Shown here: positions 43,330 to 51,694 of the stretch, piece by piece | How positions within the stretch are numbered: position 1 is the stretch's first letter | How the letters are laid out: the number at the start of each line of letters is the position of its first letter | Assembly (NCBI GenBank): GCA_016791425.1 | Contig: JAEUMQ010000014.1 | Coordinates: forward strand, 1-64,000 | Source of the DNA: Hyphomonadaceae bacterium | Lineage (GTDB): Bacteria; Pseudomonadota; Alphaproteobacteria; Caulobacterales; Aquidulcibacteraceae | DNA: 64,000 bases | Direction of reading: 5' to 3' | Translations under genes and position numbers: made by a program | The notes under the pieces: generated by a model | Database searches by the model: none | Told to the model about the DNA's origin: nothing | The model's input: only the letters and a program-made list of their open reading frames with translations

Positions 43330-44961
43330 TCAAAAGACTTCGTCTGGATTTACTGTCTCGATCGTGTCCGACGTACTAGGCGCCGCAAGGTCCTTATTGG
43401 GAAAAATCGCGGAGATGCGCGTCTCGACGAATGGTGCGCTCGTCGCTGCGACACTGCCGCCATGCGCTTCGACGATCTGCCTCACAATAGAGAGCCCAAC
43501 GCCCACGCTATCGCTGCCGGGATGACGCTGAGCGAACGGCTCGAATATCTCGTCACGCTCCATGGAAAAACCCGGGCCGCGGTCGATGACCTCAAGCGCG
43601 GCAGCGGCGTCGGACACGCGCACGCGAACAACAATTGGTCCATAGGCCGCCGCGTACTTGACCGCGTTCGAAACCAAGTTCGTCACGACTTGCTGGAAGC
43701 GCAGTGGGTCGACGTAAACAACCCCCTGCGCCTCAACAACAATCTTGGCCGCTTGTGCGCAAGGCGATGCAGCACGCAGCGTCTTCAGCGCTTCGTTCAC
43801 GGCGGCGCCTGCCTCAACGCAAGTGGGGGCGATGCTGACGTCGCGGTCGAACCTGGCGCTGTCGAGCAGTTCAGCAGCAAGCTGCTGCAGTTGCCCCGTC
43901 GCCTCCGACACCGCCGCCGCAAGATCGCGCTGGCGGGTGGTCATCGGCCCCGCAGAGGCCAGCAAATCAGCGCAACCTCGGATCGCGTTGAGCGGCGTGC
44001 GAATCTCGTGACTGACATTCGTCAGCAAGCGCATTCTCTGCTCTGCCGTATCGGCCGCGCGCTGCTTTTCGGCATTGAGCCGGCGGGTCAGCGCGTCCCG
44101 CTCATCCAGAAGCACAGCCATCGCCAAACCCGCTAGGCCATCGGCGACCAGGAACATCTGCACCAGGATCATGCGCAACGCCGGCTCATCAATGGATGAA
44201 AAGCTTGGATGAGCGATGAAGGGCGCAATGGCGACCGACAGTGCGCCGAGCACGAGTGCAACGCCCACGACGCGGAAGCGCGCCGCCGCGAACACGGTAA
44301 CGGGTATGACCAACGACAGCAGGGCCAAGCGATGCGCGAGCGCAATGGCTGAGACGGCAATGCACACGCCAACAAGCGTCAACACCACCGCGAGCCAGCT
44401 GCGTCGCCGTTGAAACAACTCCGCCAGACGACGTCGCGAAACGAAAAGACCAAAGGGCGTGATGATGAGCAGACCGAGGACGCCGGGCAACCACCAGCTC
44501 AACCACAGAGTTGCTGCACCCGCCAAACTCGACGGCGCCAGACCAAGGATGCCGGCGAGCCCGCCCGCTGCGGGGGCCAATAACGCTGCCGGCAACAAGC
44601 GTTGAAAGATCAAGGGAACTGTCGCACCGCTTCCTTCGCTGCGCCAGCGCAGCACGGTGTGGGCGACCATGACTTCGATCGCGTTGCCCGTGCTGAACCA
44701 AGCCGATGCCACAAGAGGCGTGCCGCAGGCCAAGTTCGCCAGAAAACAACCACCCCAAATCGCCGCGCACGCCTGAGCGCGGCCGTCGTGTAGGCGTAGG
44801 CGTAGCGCAGCGACCAAGGCCAGCGCGTTCGTCGGCCAGAATGGCGCAATCTGAAGAGGACCGCGCGTCGCCTCGATCGAGATCGCCGCTGCACAGAAGA
44901 CGGTCACGAACAGAAGGGCCGCGCGCGCTACGAGAGGCCAGCGCGCGGATACGGACGTCAT
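43330..44961 (-). CDS. MASE1-type membrane histidine kinase
   Basis: A 543-residue sensor kinase. Residues 1-290 are an integral-membrane MASE1 domain (IAPFWPTNALALVAALRLRL, GNAIEVMVAHTVLRWRS, ITPFGLFVSRRRLAEL). The HisKA box has phospho-acceptor His318 (LLTNVSHEIRTPLNAIRG); HATPase motifs N (QVVTNLVSNAVKYAA), G1 (EVIDRGPGFSMERD) and G2 (DSVGVGLSIVRQIVEAHGG) are intact. It is 9 bases after a response-regulator gene. The ligand sensed is unknown. Confidence 0.92.
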   Translation of the reverse strand: MTSVSARWPLVARAALLFVTVFCAAAISIEATRGPLQIAPFWPTNALALVAALRLRLHDGRAQACAAIWGGCFLANLACGTPLVASAWFSTGNAIEVMVAHTVLRWRSEGSGATVPLIFQRLLPAALLAPAAGGLAGILGLAPSSLAGAATLWLSWWLPGVLGLLIITPFGLFVSRRRLAELFQRRRSWLAVVLTLVGVCIAVSAIALAHRLALLSLVIPVTVFAAARFRVVGVALVLGALSVAIAPFIAHPSFSSIDEPALRMILVQMFLVADGLAGLAMAVLLDERDALTRRLNAEKQRAADTAEQRMRLLTNVSHEIRTPLNAIRGCADLLASAGPMTTRQRDLAAAVSEATGQLQQLAAELLDSARFDRDVSIAPTCVEAGAAVNEALKTLRAASPCAQAAKIVVEAQGVVYVDPLRFQQVVTNLVSNAVKYAAAYGPIVVRVRVSDAAAALEVIDRGPGFSMERDEIFEPFAQRHPGSDSVGVGLSIVRQIVEAHGGSVAATSAPFVETRISAIFPNKDLAAPSTSDTIETVNPDEVF

Positions 44962-44970
44962 TGCCCGAAC

Positions 44971-45471
44971 CTAGATGTAAAGGGCGTCGTCCGCGTTGCC
45001 CTGGCGCCGTTCGGGACCGCGATAGGTTGGGTCAATTCTTCGCCGACGATCTGGACCAAAGTAGGTCTCCGATTCCACGAACTGCGGCTGCGCCTCCAGA
45101 GCGGCGCGAACCCGTTGGCAAAGCGCACCAGCCGAGACGGGCTTTGCCACAAAGGCGTTCGCGCCGGCGTCGCGGGCCGCAGCCACAATCCCGCGCAGGT
45201 TCTGACCGGAGACCACAATGAATGGCATGGATCGCGCAGGATGGGTCCTATCGCGCCTGATTGAGCGAACGAGGTCGAGACCATTTTCCTCGCCCAGTCC
45301 GACATCAATCAAAGCCACGTCGTAAGTCAGATAATCCAAGTGCGCCTTTGCTTCGCCGAGGGAGGCCACAGCCTCGACGTCCTCGATCTTCAACGTCCGC
45401 AGCAATTCGCACAGCATCGTGCGCATCGGAGCGCTATCTTCCAGAACAAGCGCGCTGCCGTGAGATCGCAT
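44971..45471 (-). CDS. Response regulator (single receiver domain)
   Basis: A 166-residue protein: receiver domain (ALVLEDSAPMRTMLCELL) with phospho-acceptor Asp56 (VALIDVGLGEENG) and a conserved Lys near 107 (FVAKPVSAGAL). The C-terminal tail (SETYFGPDRRRRIDP, YRGPERRQ) is short with no output domain. ATG at 45471 is chosen; upstream codons to 45579 are not receiver-like. It pairs with the MASE1 kinase downstream. Confidence 0.88.
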   Translation of the reverse strand: MRSHGSALVLEDSAPMRTMLCELLRTLKIEDVEAVASLGEAKAHLDYLTYDVALIDVGLGEENGLDLVRSIRRDRTHPARSMPFIVVSGQNLRGIVAAARDAGANAFVAKPVSAGALCQRVRAALEAQPQFVESETYFGPDRRRRIDPTYRGPERRQGNADDALYI

Positions 45472-45730
45472 TCCACACTCCAAGCCTGGCACCCAGCACC
45501 TTATGAATCGGGTTAAAGTTCTATTAACATACCAGCCTTGAACTGCCCGGCGCCGGCACGCGGTCAAGAGCGCCTTCATTGCGAGTCTTTACAAGCCTCC
45601 GACCGCTCGCATGTTCTGACCCGCACTGGCGCGCGCTTTGATCTCGATCAACCACCTCGTTGATCCAGGACGTTTGGATATGCGAGGCGCCGGCCGGGCG
45701 CCTTAAGGCGACGTCGCTATCGAGGCTCCT

Positions 45731-46498
45731 TTGGTTGACGTGAACACGATCGGTCTGGGCGCGCCGCTGCGCTGGTTGGCGCAGGGCTGGCGGGACATGA
45801 TGAATGCGCTCGTCCCCTCCCTGCTCTACGGAGCCGCGATTGCGCTGGCGAGCTTTGCGATCTGGCGCGCTCTTATCGCGTCGGACTTGGCGTTCTGGGC
45901 GCTCAGTTTGAGCTGCGGCTTTGTGTTCGTTGCACCCATGCTCGCCATGGGCCTCTATGAGGCCGGTCGGCGCATCAGCAATCACGAACAGCTTAGGCTC
46001 GCGCAGATGGTGCTGGTGCGCAGCGCCGTGCGGGCTGATGTGTTTTATCTCGGTCTCGCACTCCTCTTGATCTATCTGCTTTGGGGACGCATCGCTCAGG
46101 TCGTCTATGGCTTGTCCACCTATCGGCTGCATACGAATGTGCAGGACTTCGTCGACTTCAGCACGCAGACATCCGAGGGCCTGACAATGCTCGTGACCGG
46201 CACGATCGTCGGCGGCGGGATGGCGTTTTTCACGTTCTCGATCACCGTGGTTTCCGCACCGATGCTGCTCGATCAAAAAGCCAATGTGTTCGAAGCCATG
46301 TTCACCAGCATTCGAGCCGTCGCCAAGAACTTCGCACCCATGTTGTTATGGGCGGTGTTGATTACGCTGCTGCTGGTCGCCAGCGCCGCGACCTCCTGGC
46401 TTGGTCTTATCGTAGTCTTTCCCTGGTTGGGGCTCGCCAGTTGGCGCGCTTATTGCGACGTCGTTCCTGATCGCACCGCAGCTGAGCCTGCTCGCTAG
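45731..46498 (+). CDS. DUF2189 membrane protein
   Basis: A 255-residue protein with about six membrane helices (LVPSLLYGAAIALASFAIWR, LSCGFVFVAPMLAMGLYEAG, LLWAVLITLLLVASAATSWL), matching DUF2189. It starts with TTG at 45731 after GAGG; a GTG at 45740 is an alternative. Function unknown. The 258-base gap before it has no gene. Confidence 0.78.
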   Translation: MVDVNTIGLGAPLRWLAQGWRDMMNALVPSLLYGAAIALASFAIWRALIASDLAFWALSLSCGFVFVAPMLAMGLYEAGRRISNHEQLRLAQMVLVRSAVRADVFYLGLALLLIYLLWGRIAQVVYGLSTYRLHTNVQDFVDFSTQTSEGLTMLVTGTIVGGGMAFFTFSITVVSAPMLLDQKANVFEAMFTSIRAVAKNFAPMLLWAVLITLLLVASAATSWLGLIVVFPWLGLASWRAYCDVVPDRTAAEPAR

Positions 46499-46552
46499 CC
46501 GCTCCAGCTCACGGGGGGGCGATTCCGATACGGGCCGCTCGGAGAATGAGCC

Positions 46553-46777
46553 TTAAAGGAAGCGCCAGACGCCATCCTGATTGATCGCGACGCCCGAGAG
46601 CATGCCCACGGATACGTAGCTAAACCCCTCCGAGGACACATCGAGCACATTGCGCGCGCGGAACGCCGCGACATCATTGGCCAGCGAGGTTACGACGAAA
46701 TCGGAAACATCATTGCGGATCCCGACAGGCACTGTTTTAGCGGCCTTGCCGATCCTCGGAAATGGGGCTGACGGCAA
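46553..46777 (-). CDS. Possible small hypothetical protein (TTG start)
   Basis: A 74-residue frame (VPVGIRNDVSDFVVTSLAND ... GFSYVSVGMLSGVAINQDG) that looks protein-like and lacks internal stops, between the DUF2189 gene and the tRNA. It lacks a clear ribosome-binding site and a known family. It is the only possible gene in 46499-46852. Confidence 0.35.
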   Translation of the reverse strand: MPSAPFPRIGKAAKTVPVGIRNDVSDFVVTSLANDVAAFRARNVLDVSSEGFSYVSVGMLSGVAINQDGVWRFL

Positions 46778-46852
46778 CTAACGGGCGCCTACCCGTGGCG
46801 CAAGACTTCTCGCCTGTTTACTCTATCACCGACGGGCACGGACGGTCAGATG

Positions 46853-46928
46853 TGGTGGGCCCGCCTGGACTCGAACCAGGAACCAGACCGTTATGAGCGG
46901 CCGGCTCTAACCATTGAGCTACGGGCCC
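46853..46928 (-). tRNA. tRNA with CAU anticodon (probably tRNA-Ile2; Met possible)
   Basis: Reading on -: acceptor GGGCCCG pairs with CGGGCCC, D arm GCTC..GAGC, anticodon stem GGCCG/CGGTC with loop CTCATAA (anticodon CAT), variable TGGTT, T arm CCTGG-TTCGAGT-CCAGG, then A73 and encoded CCA; total 76 bases. The cloverleaf closes with only one G-T pair. A CAU anticodon with the GGCCG stem and TGGTT variable loop is typical of the lysidine-modified Ile tRNA rather than elongator Met. Confidence 0.93.
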
Positions 46929-47088
46929 CCGATAGCCGTCAGGCGCGCATCTGCGTCGACCCGCTCGTCCCCGTCAAGGGAGGGAGTCCTGGATCAGGTG
47001 TCGCCTCAACGCGCCTCAGCGCCCTGTTGCCTCACGACGCCTCAACTCGCCTCACCAGGCAGGCGCGGCTTAGCCGCGTGGGATCGCC

Positions 47089-47226
47089 TCACTTCTTCTT
47101 GCGCCAGCGCACTTCAGGCTGAGGATGGCGTAAGCCCCGCGCAACGAACAACTTTTCGAATTCAGGATTCCGTTCGATAAGTCGCCTCATCTCATCGTAG
47201 GCGAACGTGCGGGTCTCCGGGCCCAC
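47089..47226 (-). CDS. Possible 45-residue basic protein (GTG start)
   Basis: GTG at 47226 opens VGPETRTFAYDEMRRLIERN ... LRHPQPEVRWRKKK. Composition is protein-like, with a basic C terminus, and AAGG lies just upstream. The region upstream is a repeat-rich stretch, so it could instead be the remnant end of a larger gene. No family. Confidence 0.33.
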   Translation of the reverse strand: MGPETRTFAYDEMRRLIERNPEFEKLFVARGLRHPQPEVRWRKKK

Positions 47227-47252
47227 CAGCCTTCGCTCGCTTCGCGAGCTCC

Positions 47253-47349
47253 GGCCAGGCAAGCCAACCTCAACTTCGATGCGAAGCGAACGAAGGCTGT
47301 CTCGCCGAAGTTCCGCAGGAACGAAGGCGGGCCAGGCAAGCCAGCCTCA
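47253..47349. repeat. Direct repeat with GGCCAGGCAAGCC core
   Basis: GGCCAGGCAAGCCAACCTCA at 47253-47272 recurs as GGCCAGGCAAGCCAGCCTCA at 47330-47349 (77-base period), with GAACGAAGGC between each. A GCTTCGCGAGC hairpin is next to the first copy. The rest of the 454-base gap between the tRNA and dusB (46929-47382) shows no strong gene. Confidence 0.55.
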
Positions 47350-47382
47350 GATTCACAGGCAAACGGCGACTTCCGCGCGAGC

Positions 47383-48375
47383 TCAAGCGGCGGAGCGCTG
47401 CGGTTCGTCGGCAAAGAGCGCGTGCAACGCCTCGCGGACGCGATGGGGGTCTTCCAACATGCAAATGGCTTTGCGCGTCTGGCGCGCGCCTGCGCCGAAG
47501 ACGGCGTCGATGGTCCAGGCGACGTGCTTGCGCGCAACGCGCACGCCAAGGCCCTGGTCGTAGAAGTGGAGCGTATCGTCGTAGAGCGCGAGCAGGGATG
47601 CGAGCGAGCGCGCACGCGGCGGCGGGGCGGCATCGCCTCCGTGCAAAAGCGCGCGTTCAAGGGCGGCGGGAAGCCATGGCCGACCTTGCGCAGCGCGACC
47701 TATCATCACGCCTGCGGCGCCCGACAGTGAGAGCGCGCGGCGGGCGCCGTCGGCGTCGGCGATGTCGCCATTGGCGATCACCGGGATCGTCACCGCGTCA
47801 ACCACGGGCCTAATCGCGGCCCAATCGGCGAGCCCCGTGAAGAACTGGTTTCGCGTGCGGCCGTGCACCGTGATCATGCGCACGCCGGCGGCCTGCGCGC
47901 TTCTGGCGATGTCAGGGGCATTGAGGTTCGTCGCGTCCCAGCCGAGCCGCATCTTCAATGTCACCGGCAAAGCCGTTGCGGCGACGACCGCTTCGATCAG
48001 GCGCAGCGCCGCAGCGGGATCGCGCATCAGCGCCGAGCCGCAGAGACCGGTCGTAACGCTCTTGGCCGGGCACCCCATGTTGATGTCGATCGCATCGGCG
48101 CCGGCGGCCTCGGCGAGGCGCGCGCCCTCGGCCATCCAGCGCGGCTCGCGGCCGGCGAGCTGGATCACGAGCGGCGAGATGGCGCCGGCGCCGGCCGCGC
48201 GCCGCACCATGTCGAGCCGTTCGCGCGCCAATTGCTCGGACGCGACCATCTCGGAAACGCAATAGCTGCCGCCGAAAGCCTTGACCTGACGGCGAAACGG
48301 GATGTCGGTCACGCCCGCCATCGGCGCAAGCGAAACCAGGGGCGCAAGCGAAACCAGGGGCGCGCGCATGCCCAT
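47383..48375 (-). CDS. dusB: tRNA-dihydrouridine synthase (DusB/NifR3 type)
   Basis: A 330-residue TIM-barrel flavoenzyme reducing uridine in tRNA. Motifs: LAPMAGVTDIPFRRQ, EMVASEQL, DINMGCPAKSV with the catalytic Cys, KMRLGWD, TVHGRTRNQFF, VIANGDIADADGARR. ATG at 48375 (MGMRAPL) or 48369 fit. An 18-base duplication near the start adds LVSLAP. It converges toward the repeat region and tRNA. Confidence 0.92.
   Translation of the reverse strand: MGMRAPLVSLAPLVSLAPMAGVTDIPFRRQVKAFGGSYCVSEMVASEQLARERLDMVRRAAGAGAISPLVIQLAGREPRWMAEGARLAEAAGADAIDINMGCPAKSVTTGLCGSALMRDPAAALRLIEAVVAATALPVTLKMRLGWDATNLNAPDIARSAQAAGVRMITVHGRTRNQFFTGLADWAAIRPVVDAVTIPVIANGDIADADGARRALSLSGAAGVMIGRAAQGRPWLPAALERALLHGGDAAPPPRARSLASLLALYDDTLHFYDQGLGVRVARKHVAWTIDAVFGAGARQTRKAICMLEDPHRVREALHALFADEPQRSAA
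48323..48358. repeat. 18-base tandem duplication inside dusB
   Basis: GGCGCAAGCGAAACCAGG occurs twice head to tail at 48323-48340 and 48341-48358, inserting an extra LVSLAP in frame before the APMAGVTD motif. Confidence 0.9.
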
Positions 48376-48493
48376 ACGCGCTGCTTGCTCAGGATCCGCG
48401 GCCAATCCCCTGTTCTCCTGGCTCGGCGGGGATTGCCGGATGTTCGCCGCCACTGCCCCCCTCCCGACGCCTTTGCGGCGTCGCGGGAGCGTA

Positions 48494-48910
48494 TCACATG
48501 CCGGGCGGCATCTTGTCGAACGCCGGCAAGCCGGCGGAAGGCTTGTCCCAGCTCGGCGCGCGCACGGCATAGACATGCATCTGGGGCTTGAAGACCTCCA
48601 TGTCATCCAGACTCGATGCGCGAAGGAAGATCAGGCCCGGCATGCCCGCGTTGGTGGAGAACACCGCCGCGCCGCAGGTCGGGCAGAAATGACGGGTGAC
48701 GAGATTGCCGCTGTCGGCGGCGCGGGCGTAGCCGGTCGTTTCCCCATTCATCGAAACCGCATCAGCCGGCGCGGCGAGGTGGGAGCTATGTGCCGTGGCG
48801 CTCGAGCGGCGGCAGTCCTCGCAATGGCAGTGGCCGGCCATCACCGGATCGGCGGTGCAGACATAGCGGACCGCGCCGCACAGGCAGCCGCCCTCGAACC
48901 GCGTTGTCAT
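48494..48910 (-). CDS. GFA / Mss4-like zinc protein
   Basis: A 138-residue protein: FEGGCLCGAVRYVC, GHCHCEDCRRSSA and RHFCPTCGAAVF are the zinc-binding blocks of the glutathione-dependent formaldehyde-activating (GFA) family. True GFA activity is not assured for such homologs. ATG at 48910 is chosen (MTTRFEGG). Divergent from the HxlR gene, which probably controls it. Confidence 0.88.
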   Translation of the reverse strand: MTTRFEGGCLCGAVRYVCTADPVMAGHCHCEDCRRSSATAHSSHLAAPADAVSMNGETTGYARAADSGNLVTRHFCPTCGAAVFSTNAGMPGLIFLRASSLDDMEVFKPQMHVYAVRAPSWDKPSAGLPAFDKMPPGM

Positions 48911-48937
48911 CTGCGCTCCTCCCGCCCGACGAAGGCT

Positions 48938-48966
48938 TTGTAAACCTAGCACCTATATTGTATATT
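48938..48966 (+). promoter_or_regulatory. Promoter of the HxlR gene, with operator-like repeats
   Basis: TTGTAA (48938-48943), 17 bases, then TATATT (48961-48966) form a good sigma-70 promoter. Start of transcription would fall near 48973, just ahead of AAGGAG at 48981-48986. Repeats TATATTGTATATTG and TTGCAAGTTGCTTG overlie it and may be the HxlR operator for both divergent genes. Confidence 0.65.
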
Positions 48967-48994
48967 GCAAGTTGCTTGTTAAGGAGACGGCGCG

Positions 48995-49402
48995 CTGGCC
49001 GGACCCCGGAAATTCGCCCAGGGCGGCGCCGAGGAGGCGCAGACATTCCGATCGGGCTGCCCGATCGCATCGACGATGGAGATCGTCGGGGATCGCTGGA
49101 CGCTGGTCATCCTGCGCGACCTTGCGAACGGCAAGCGGCGCTACAAGGACTTCCTCGACAGCCCGGAGCGCATCGCGAGCAACATCCTCATCGCGCGGCT
49201 CGCCGCGATGGAGCGCGACGGCCTCATCGGCGCAAAGCCCTATCAGCTACGGCCGAAGCGGTTCGAATACCGCCTGACGAAGAAGGGGGCTGCGCTGCTG
49301 CCCGTGCTGCAAGCGATCTGCCGATGGGGCGAAGCCAACCTGGCGAAACGCTGGAAGGCGCCCGCTGCGTTCATGGACAAGCGGCCAGAGGACCTGGCCT
49401 GA
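48995..49402 (+). CDS. HxlR-family transcriptional regulator (probable CTG start)
   Basis: Winged helix of the HxlR type: CPIASTMEIVGDRWTLVILR, then RYKDFLDSPERIASNILIAR and YRLTKKGAALLPVLQAICRW. The only ATG (49076) would remove the conserved CPIAST helix. The frame is open back to 48983, with no ATG, GTG or TTG, but CTG at 48995 lies eight bases after a perfect AAGGAG, downstream of a good promoter. I therefore give a CTG start; 49076 is the fallback. Thiol- or aldehyde-responsive control of the divergent GFA-like gene is plausible because of the conserved Cys. Confidence 0.82.
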   Translation: MAGPRKFAQGGAEEAQTFRSGCPIASTMEIVGDRWTLVILRDLANGKRRYKDFLDSPERIASNILIARLAAMERDGLIGAKPYQLRPKRFEYRLTKKGAALLPVLQAICRWGEANLAKRWKAPAAFMDKRPEDLA

Positions 49403-49559
49403 CGCGCTCACATAGGCGCGCCGGGATCATGCGACATGGCAATCGCCGGTGCGGCGATGATTGGGGGCCTTCAAACAATCGCGCGCGTGGATGGAAGTCC
49501 GGCGTTCCTTCGTTGTGAGCATATGCCGCCTGCGAGCGGCCACGAGAAGGAGCGGGAAC

Positions 49560-50291
49560 ATGAGACGTCTTGCAGCCCTGATGATGTGCGCCGCGGCCGC
49601 GGCCTTGATCGTTGCGCCGCTGGATGCGGATGCGCGCGGGCGCCGCGCCCAGGGGACGATCACCGGCGCGCGCGGCCATCAGGCAAGCGTGACGCGCGAT
49701 ATCCGTGCGCACGGCCGCGACCGCTCCGCGCACACCACGATCACCGGCGAGAACGGACGCACGCGCGATGTGCTGCGCACCCGCGACGTCGAGTCGGGCG
49801 TGCGCAGCCGCTCCAGCGACGTCACCTTTTCCGACGGCGCGACACGCTCGGTCGATCGCACCGCGACGCGCACCGGCGATGGGCAATGGGCGGTCGAGCG
49901 CGAAGTCACCGGCCGCAACGGCGAAACGCGCACGCAGACCGGATCGGCGACGGTAACGCACACGGAGAACGGCCGCACGGTCAGCGGCGCGCTCGCAGGC
50001 CCCAACGGCGAAACGACCTTCGACCGCTCCGTCACGCATGAGGACGGCGTGCGCACCGTTGCAGGCTCCGCATCCGGCCCGATGGGCGGCACGCACACGC
50101 TGGCGCGTACCGTGGATCACAATACCGGCGAGGCCTCGACCTCGCGGACCTTCACCAACGCCGCGGGCGAGACGCGCAGCGTGGAGAGCGAGCGCAGCCG
50201 CGACGGCGCCAACGTGCACATCGACCGCACGGTGACGCCGGCCAACGGAGATCCGCGCACCAGCAGCGGCGACCTGGTGATCCAGCGCTGA
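49560..50291 (+). CDS. Secreted Thr/Gly/Arg-rich repetitive protein
   Basis: A 243-residue protein with signal peptide (MRRLAALMMCAAAAALIVAP). The mature chain is a series of imperfect short repeats built on T-x-x-G-x-x-G-R/E-T-R (ITGENGRTRDV, VTGRNGETRTQTGSATV, TNAAGETRSVES), which suggests a repetitive beta structure. GGAGCGGGAAC precedes the ATG. No family recognised. Confidence 0.65.
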   Translation: MRRLAALMMCAAAAALIVAPLDADARGRRAQGTITGARGHQASVTRDIRAHGRDRSAHTTITGENGRTRDVLRTRDVESGVRSRSSDVTFSDGATRSVDRTATRTGDGQWAVEREVTGRNGETRTQTGSATVTHTENGRTVSGALAGPNGETTFDRSVTHEDGVRTVAGSASGPMGGTHTLARTVDHNTGEASTSRTFTNAAGETRSVESERSRDGANVHIDRTVTPANGDPRTSSGDLVIQR

Positions 50292-50314
50292 CACGTTCGC
50301 AGGAGGTCTCTCCG

Positions 50315-50340
50315 ACGGAGCGCTCGAAAGGGCGCTCCGT
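50315..50340. terminator. Hairpin between convergent genes
   Basis: ACGGAGCGC-TCGAAAGG-GCGCTCCGT (50315-50340) is a nine-base stem in the gap between the secreted repeat protein (+) and the anti-sigma gene (-). It is followed by a short weak T tract (ATTTTC), so it is a probable bidirectional terminator. Confidence 0.6.
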
Positions 50341-50370
50341 TCGCATTTTCGGGCGTCTGCAGAAGATGGC

Positions 50371-51069
50371 TCAGGGGCCCTTGCGCCAGCGCGCTGCAAT
50401 GGCGGCGCGCTCGCCGGCGGCGTCGAGCGGATCGCCGGCGCGGCGCTCGTCGGCGGCGTGGAGGATCGCATCCGGGATCGCGCCGGCCGCCTGAACGACC
50501 TCGCCTGCTCGCGACGGCGCAGCCTCGGTCAAAGCGACGATGCGCCAGTCCCCGCGCTCGCCGCAGGCGAGGCCAGCGTTCGCCTCGAGCTCGAAGACGC
50601 GGCAATGGCCGCCGGCCTGGTCGGCAAAGCTGAGCGCGATCGCAACGCCGCCGCTGGCGCCGCCGCCGGAGGGCCGGGCGTCGAGCGCCTGTTGCAGCGC
50701 GCCTCGGGCAATGAGTCCGCGTGTCGGATCTGTGCGCATCAATTCCGGCGAGGTCGCACGGCCGGCGACGAAGGCGAGCCCCAGACACGCGGCCGCCGCC
50801 AGGCCGAGCCACGCCTGGCGCCGCATGCGCGCGGGAAAGCGCACGACGTTGCCTGCCGGCTTTGGCGCGACCAACGCCTGCAGGCGCGGGGGAACCTCCA
50901 AGTCGAGCTGGCCGGCGAACGCGCCGCGCAGATCGGCGGCGACGCGCTTCATGCGCGCGACTTTCGCCGCGAGAACAGGATCGGCCGCGAGGGCGACCTC
51001 GATGCGACGATGCTCGTCAGCATCGAGCATGCCATCGGCGAAGGCCATCAGGCGCTCATCATCGATCAT
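50371..51069 (-). CDS. Anti-sigma factor (membrane-anchored)
   Basis: A 232-residue protein: N-terminal zinc-less anti-sigma-like helix (ERLMAFADGMLDADEHRRIE), a membrane helix about 85-105 (WLGLAAAACLGLAFVAG), and a periplasmic C-terminal domain (GGHCRVFELEANAGLACGE). It overlaps the ECF sigma gene by four bases, the usual pairing, so it sequesters that sigma until an envelope signal arrives. Confidence 0.85.
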   Translation of the reverse strand: MIDDERLMAFADGMLDADEHRRIEVALAADPVLAAKVARMKRVAADLRGAFAGQLDLEVPPRLQALVAPKPAGNVVRFPARMRRQAWLGLAAAACLGLAFVAGRATSPELMRTDPTRGLIARGALQQALDARPSGGGASGGVAIALSFADQAGGHCRVFELEANAGLACGERGDWRIVALTEAAPSRAGEVVQAAGAIPDAILHAADERRAGDPLDAAGERAAIAARWRKGP

Positions 51070-51569
51070 GGCGCATCCTCGCCGAGCACCTGCGCCATGA
51101 GCGCGGCGCGCGCCCGGCTCAAGCGGCTGGTGACGGTGCCTTCCGGCACGCCGAGTATTTCGCTGGCTTCGCGATAGGAATACCCATCGATCTGCACCAA
51201 CGCGACGACGACGCGCTGCTCCTCCGGCAAGGAGGCGAGCACGCGAAGCGCCTTCGACAGCGTCAGCGACGCGGTCATGGCAGCGGCTCCATCGATGCCG
51301 GGCGCGTCCGCATCGGGATCCTCGGTGACGATGCGGCCTCGGGAACGGCGGGATCGCACCTGGTCGATCCAGGCATTCTGGGCGATGCGGAAGAGCCAGG
51401 AATCAAGCCGCGTGCCCACGCGCCACTGATCGAGCCGCTTGAGCGCGCGCTCCAGGGCGTCCTGCACCAGATCGTCGCCATCGGCCCGGCTCCCGGTCAA
51501 GGCGAGGGCGAATTGGCGCAGGCGCGGAAGGAGCTTCACCAGCTCGGCCCGGATCTCCGCTTCGTCCAT
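51066..51569 (-). CDS. ECF-type sigma factor
   Basis: A 167-residue ECF sigma: region 2 (FALALTGSRADGDDLVQDALERA and WLFRIAQNAWIDQVRSRRSR) and region 4 (LASLPEEQRVVVALVQIDGYSYREASEILGVPEGTVTSRLSRARAALM). It is first in the sigma/anti-sigma pair and divergent from the subtilase gene, which it may transcribe. Confidence 0.92.
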   Translation of the reverse strand: MDEAEIRAELVKLLPRLRQFALALTGSRADGDDLVQDALERALKRLDQWRVGTRLDSWLFRIAQNAWIDQVRSRRSRGRIVTEDPDADAPGIDGAAAMTASLTLSKALRVLASLPEEQRVVVALVQIDGYSYREASEILGVPEGTVTSRLSRARAALMAQVLGEDAP

Positions 51570-51694
51570 CGCTCATATCCACAACGGGCGGGCGGAGAAT
51601 TCCATCCCGGCAGCCGACCCGTCTTGGCGTCTTGCCCGCGACGGCCGGGATGAGTCCATCGGCGTAATGCGTTATGAAGGCGATGGGAGGGAAC

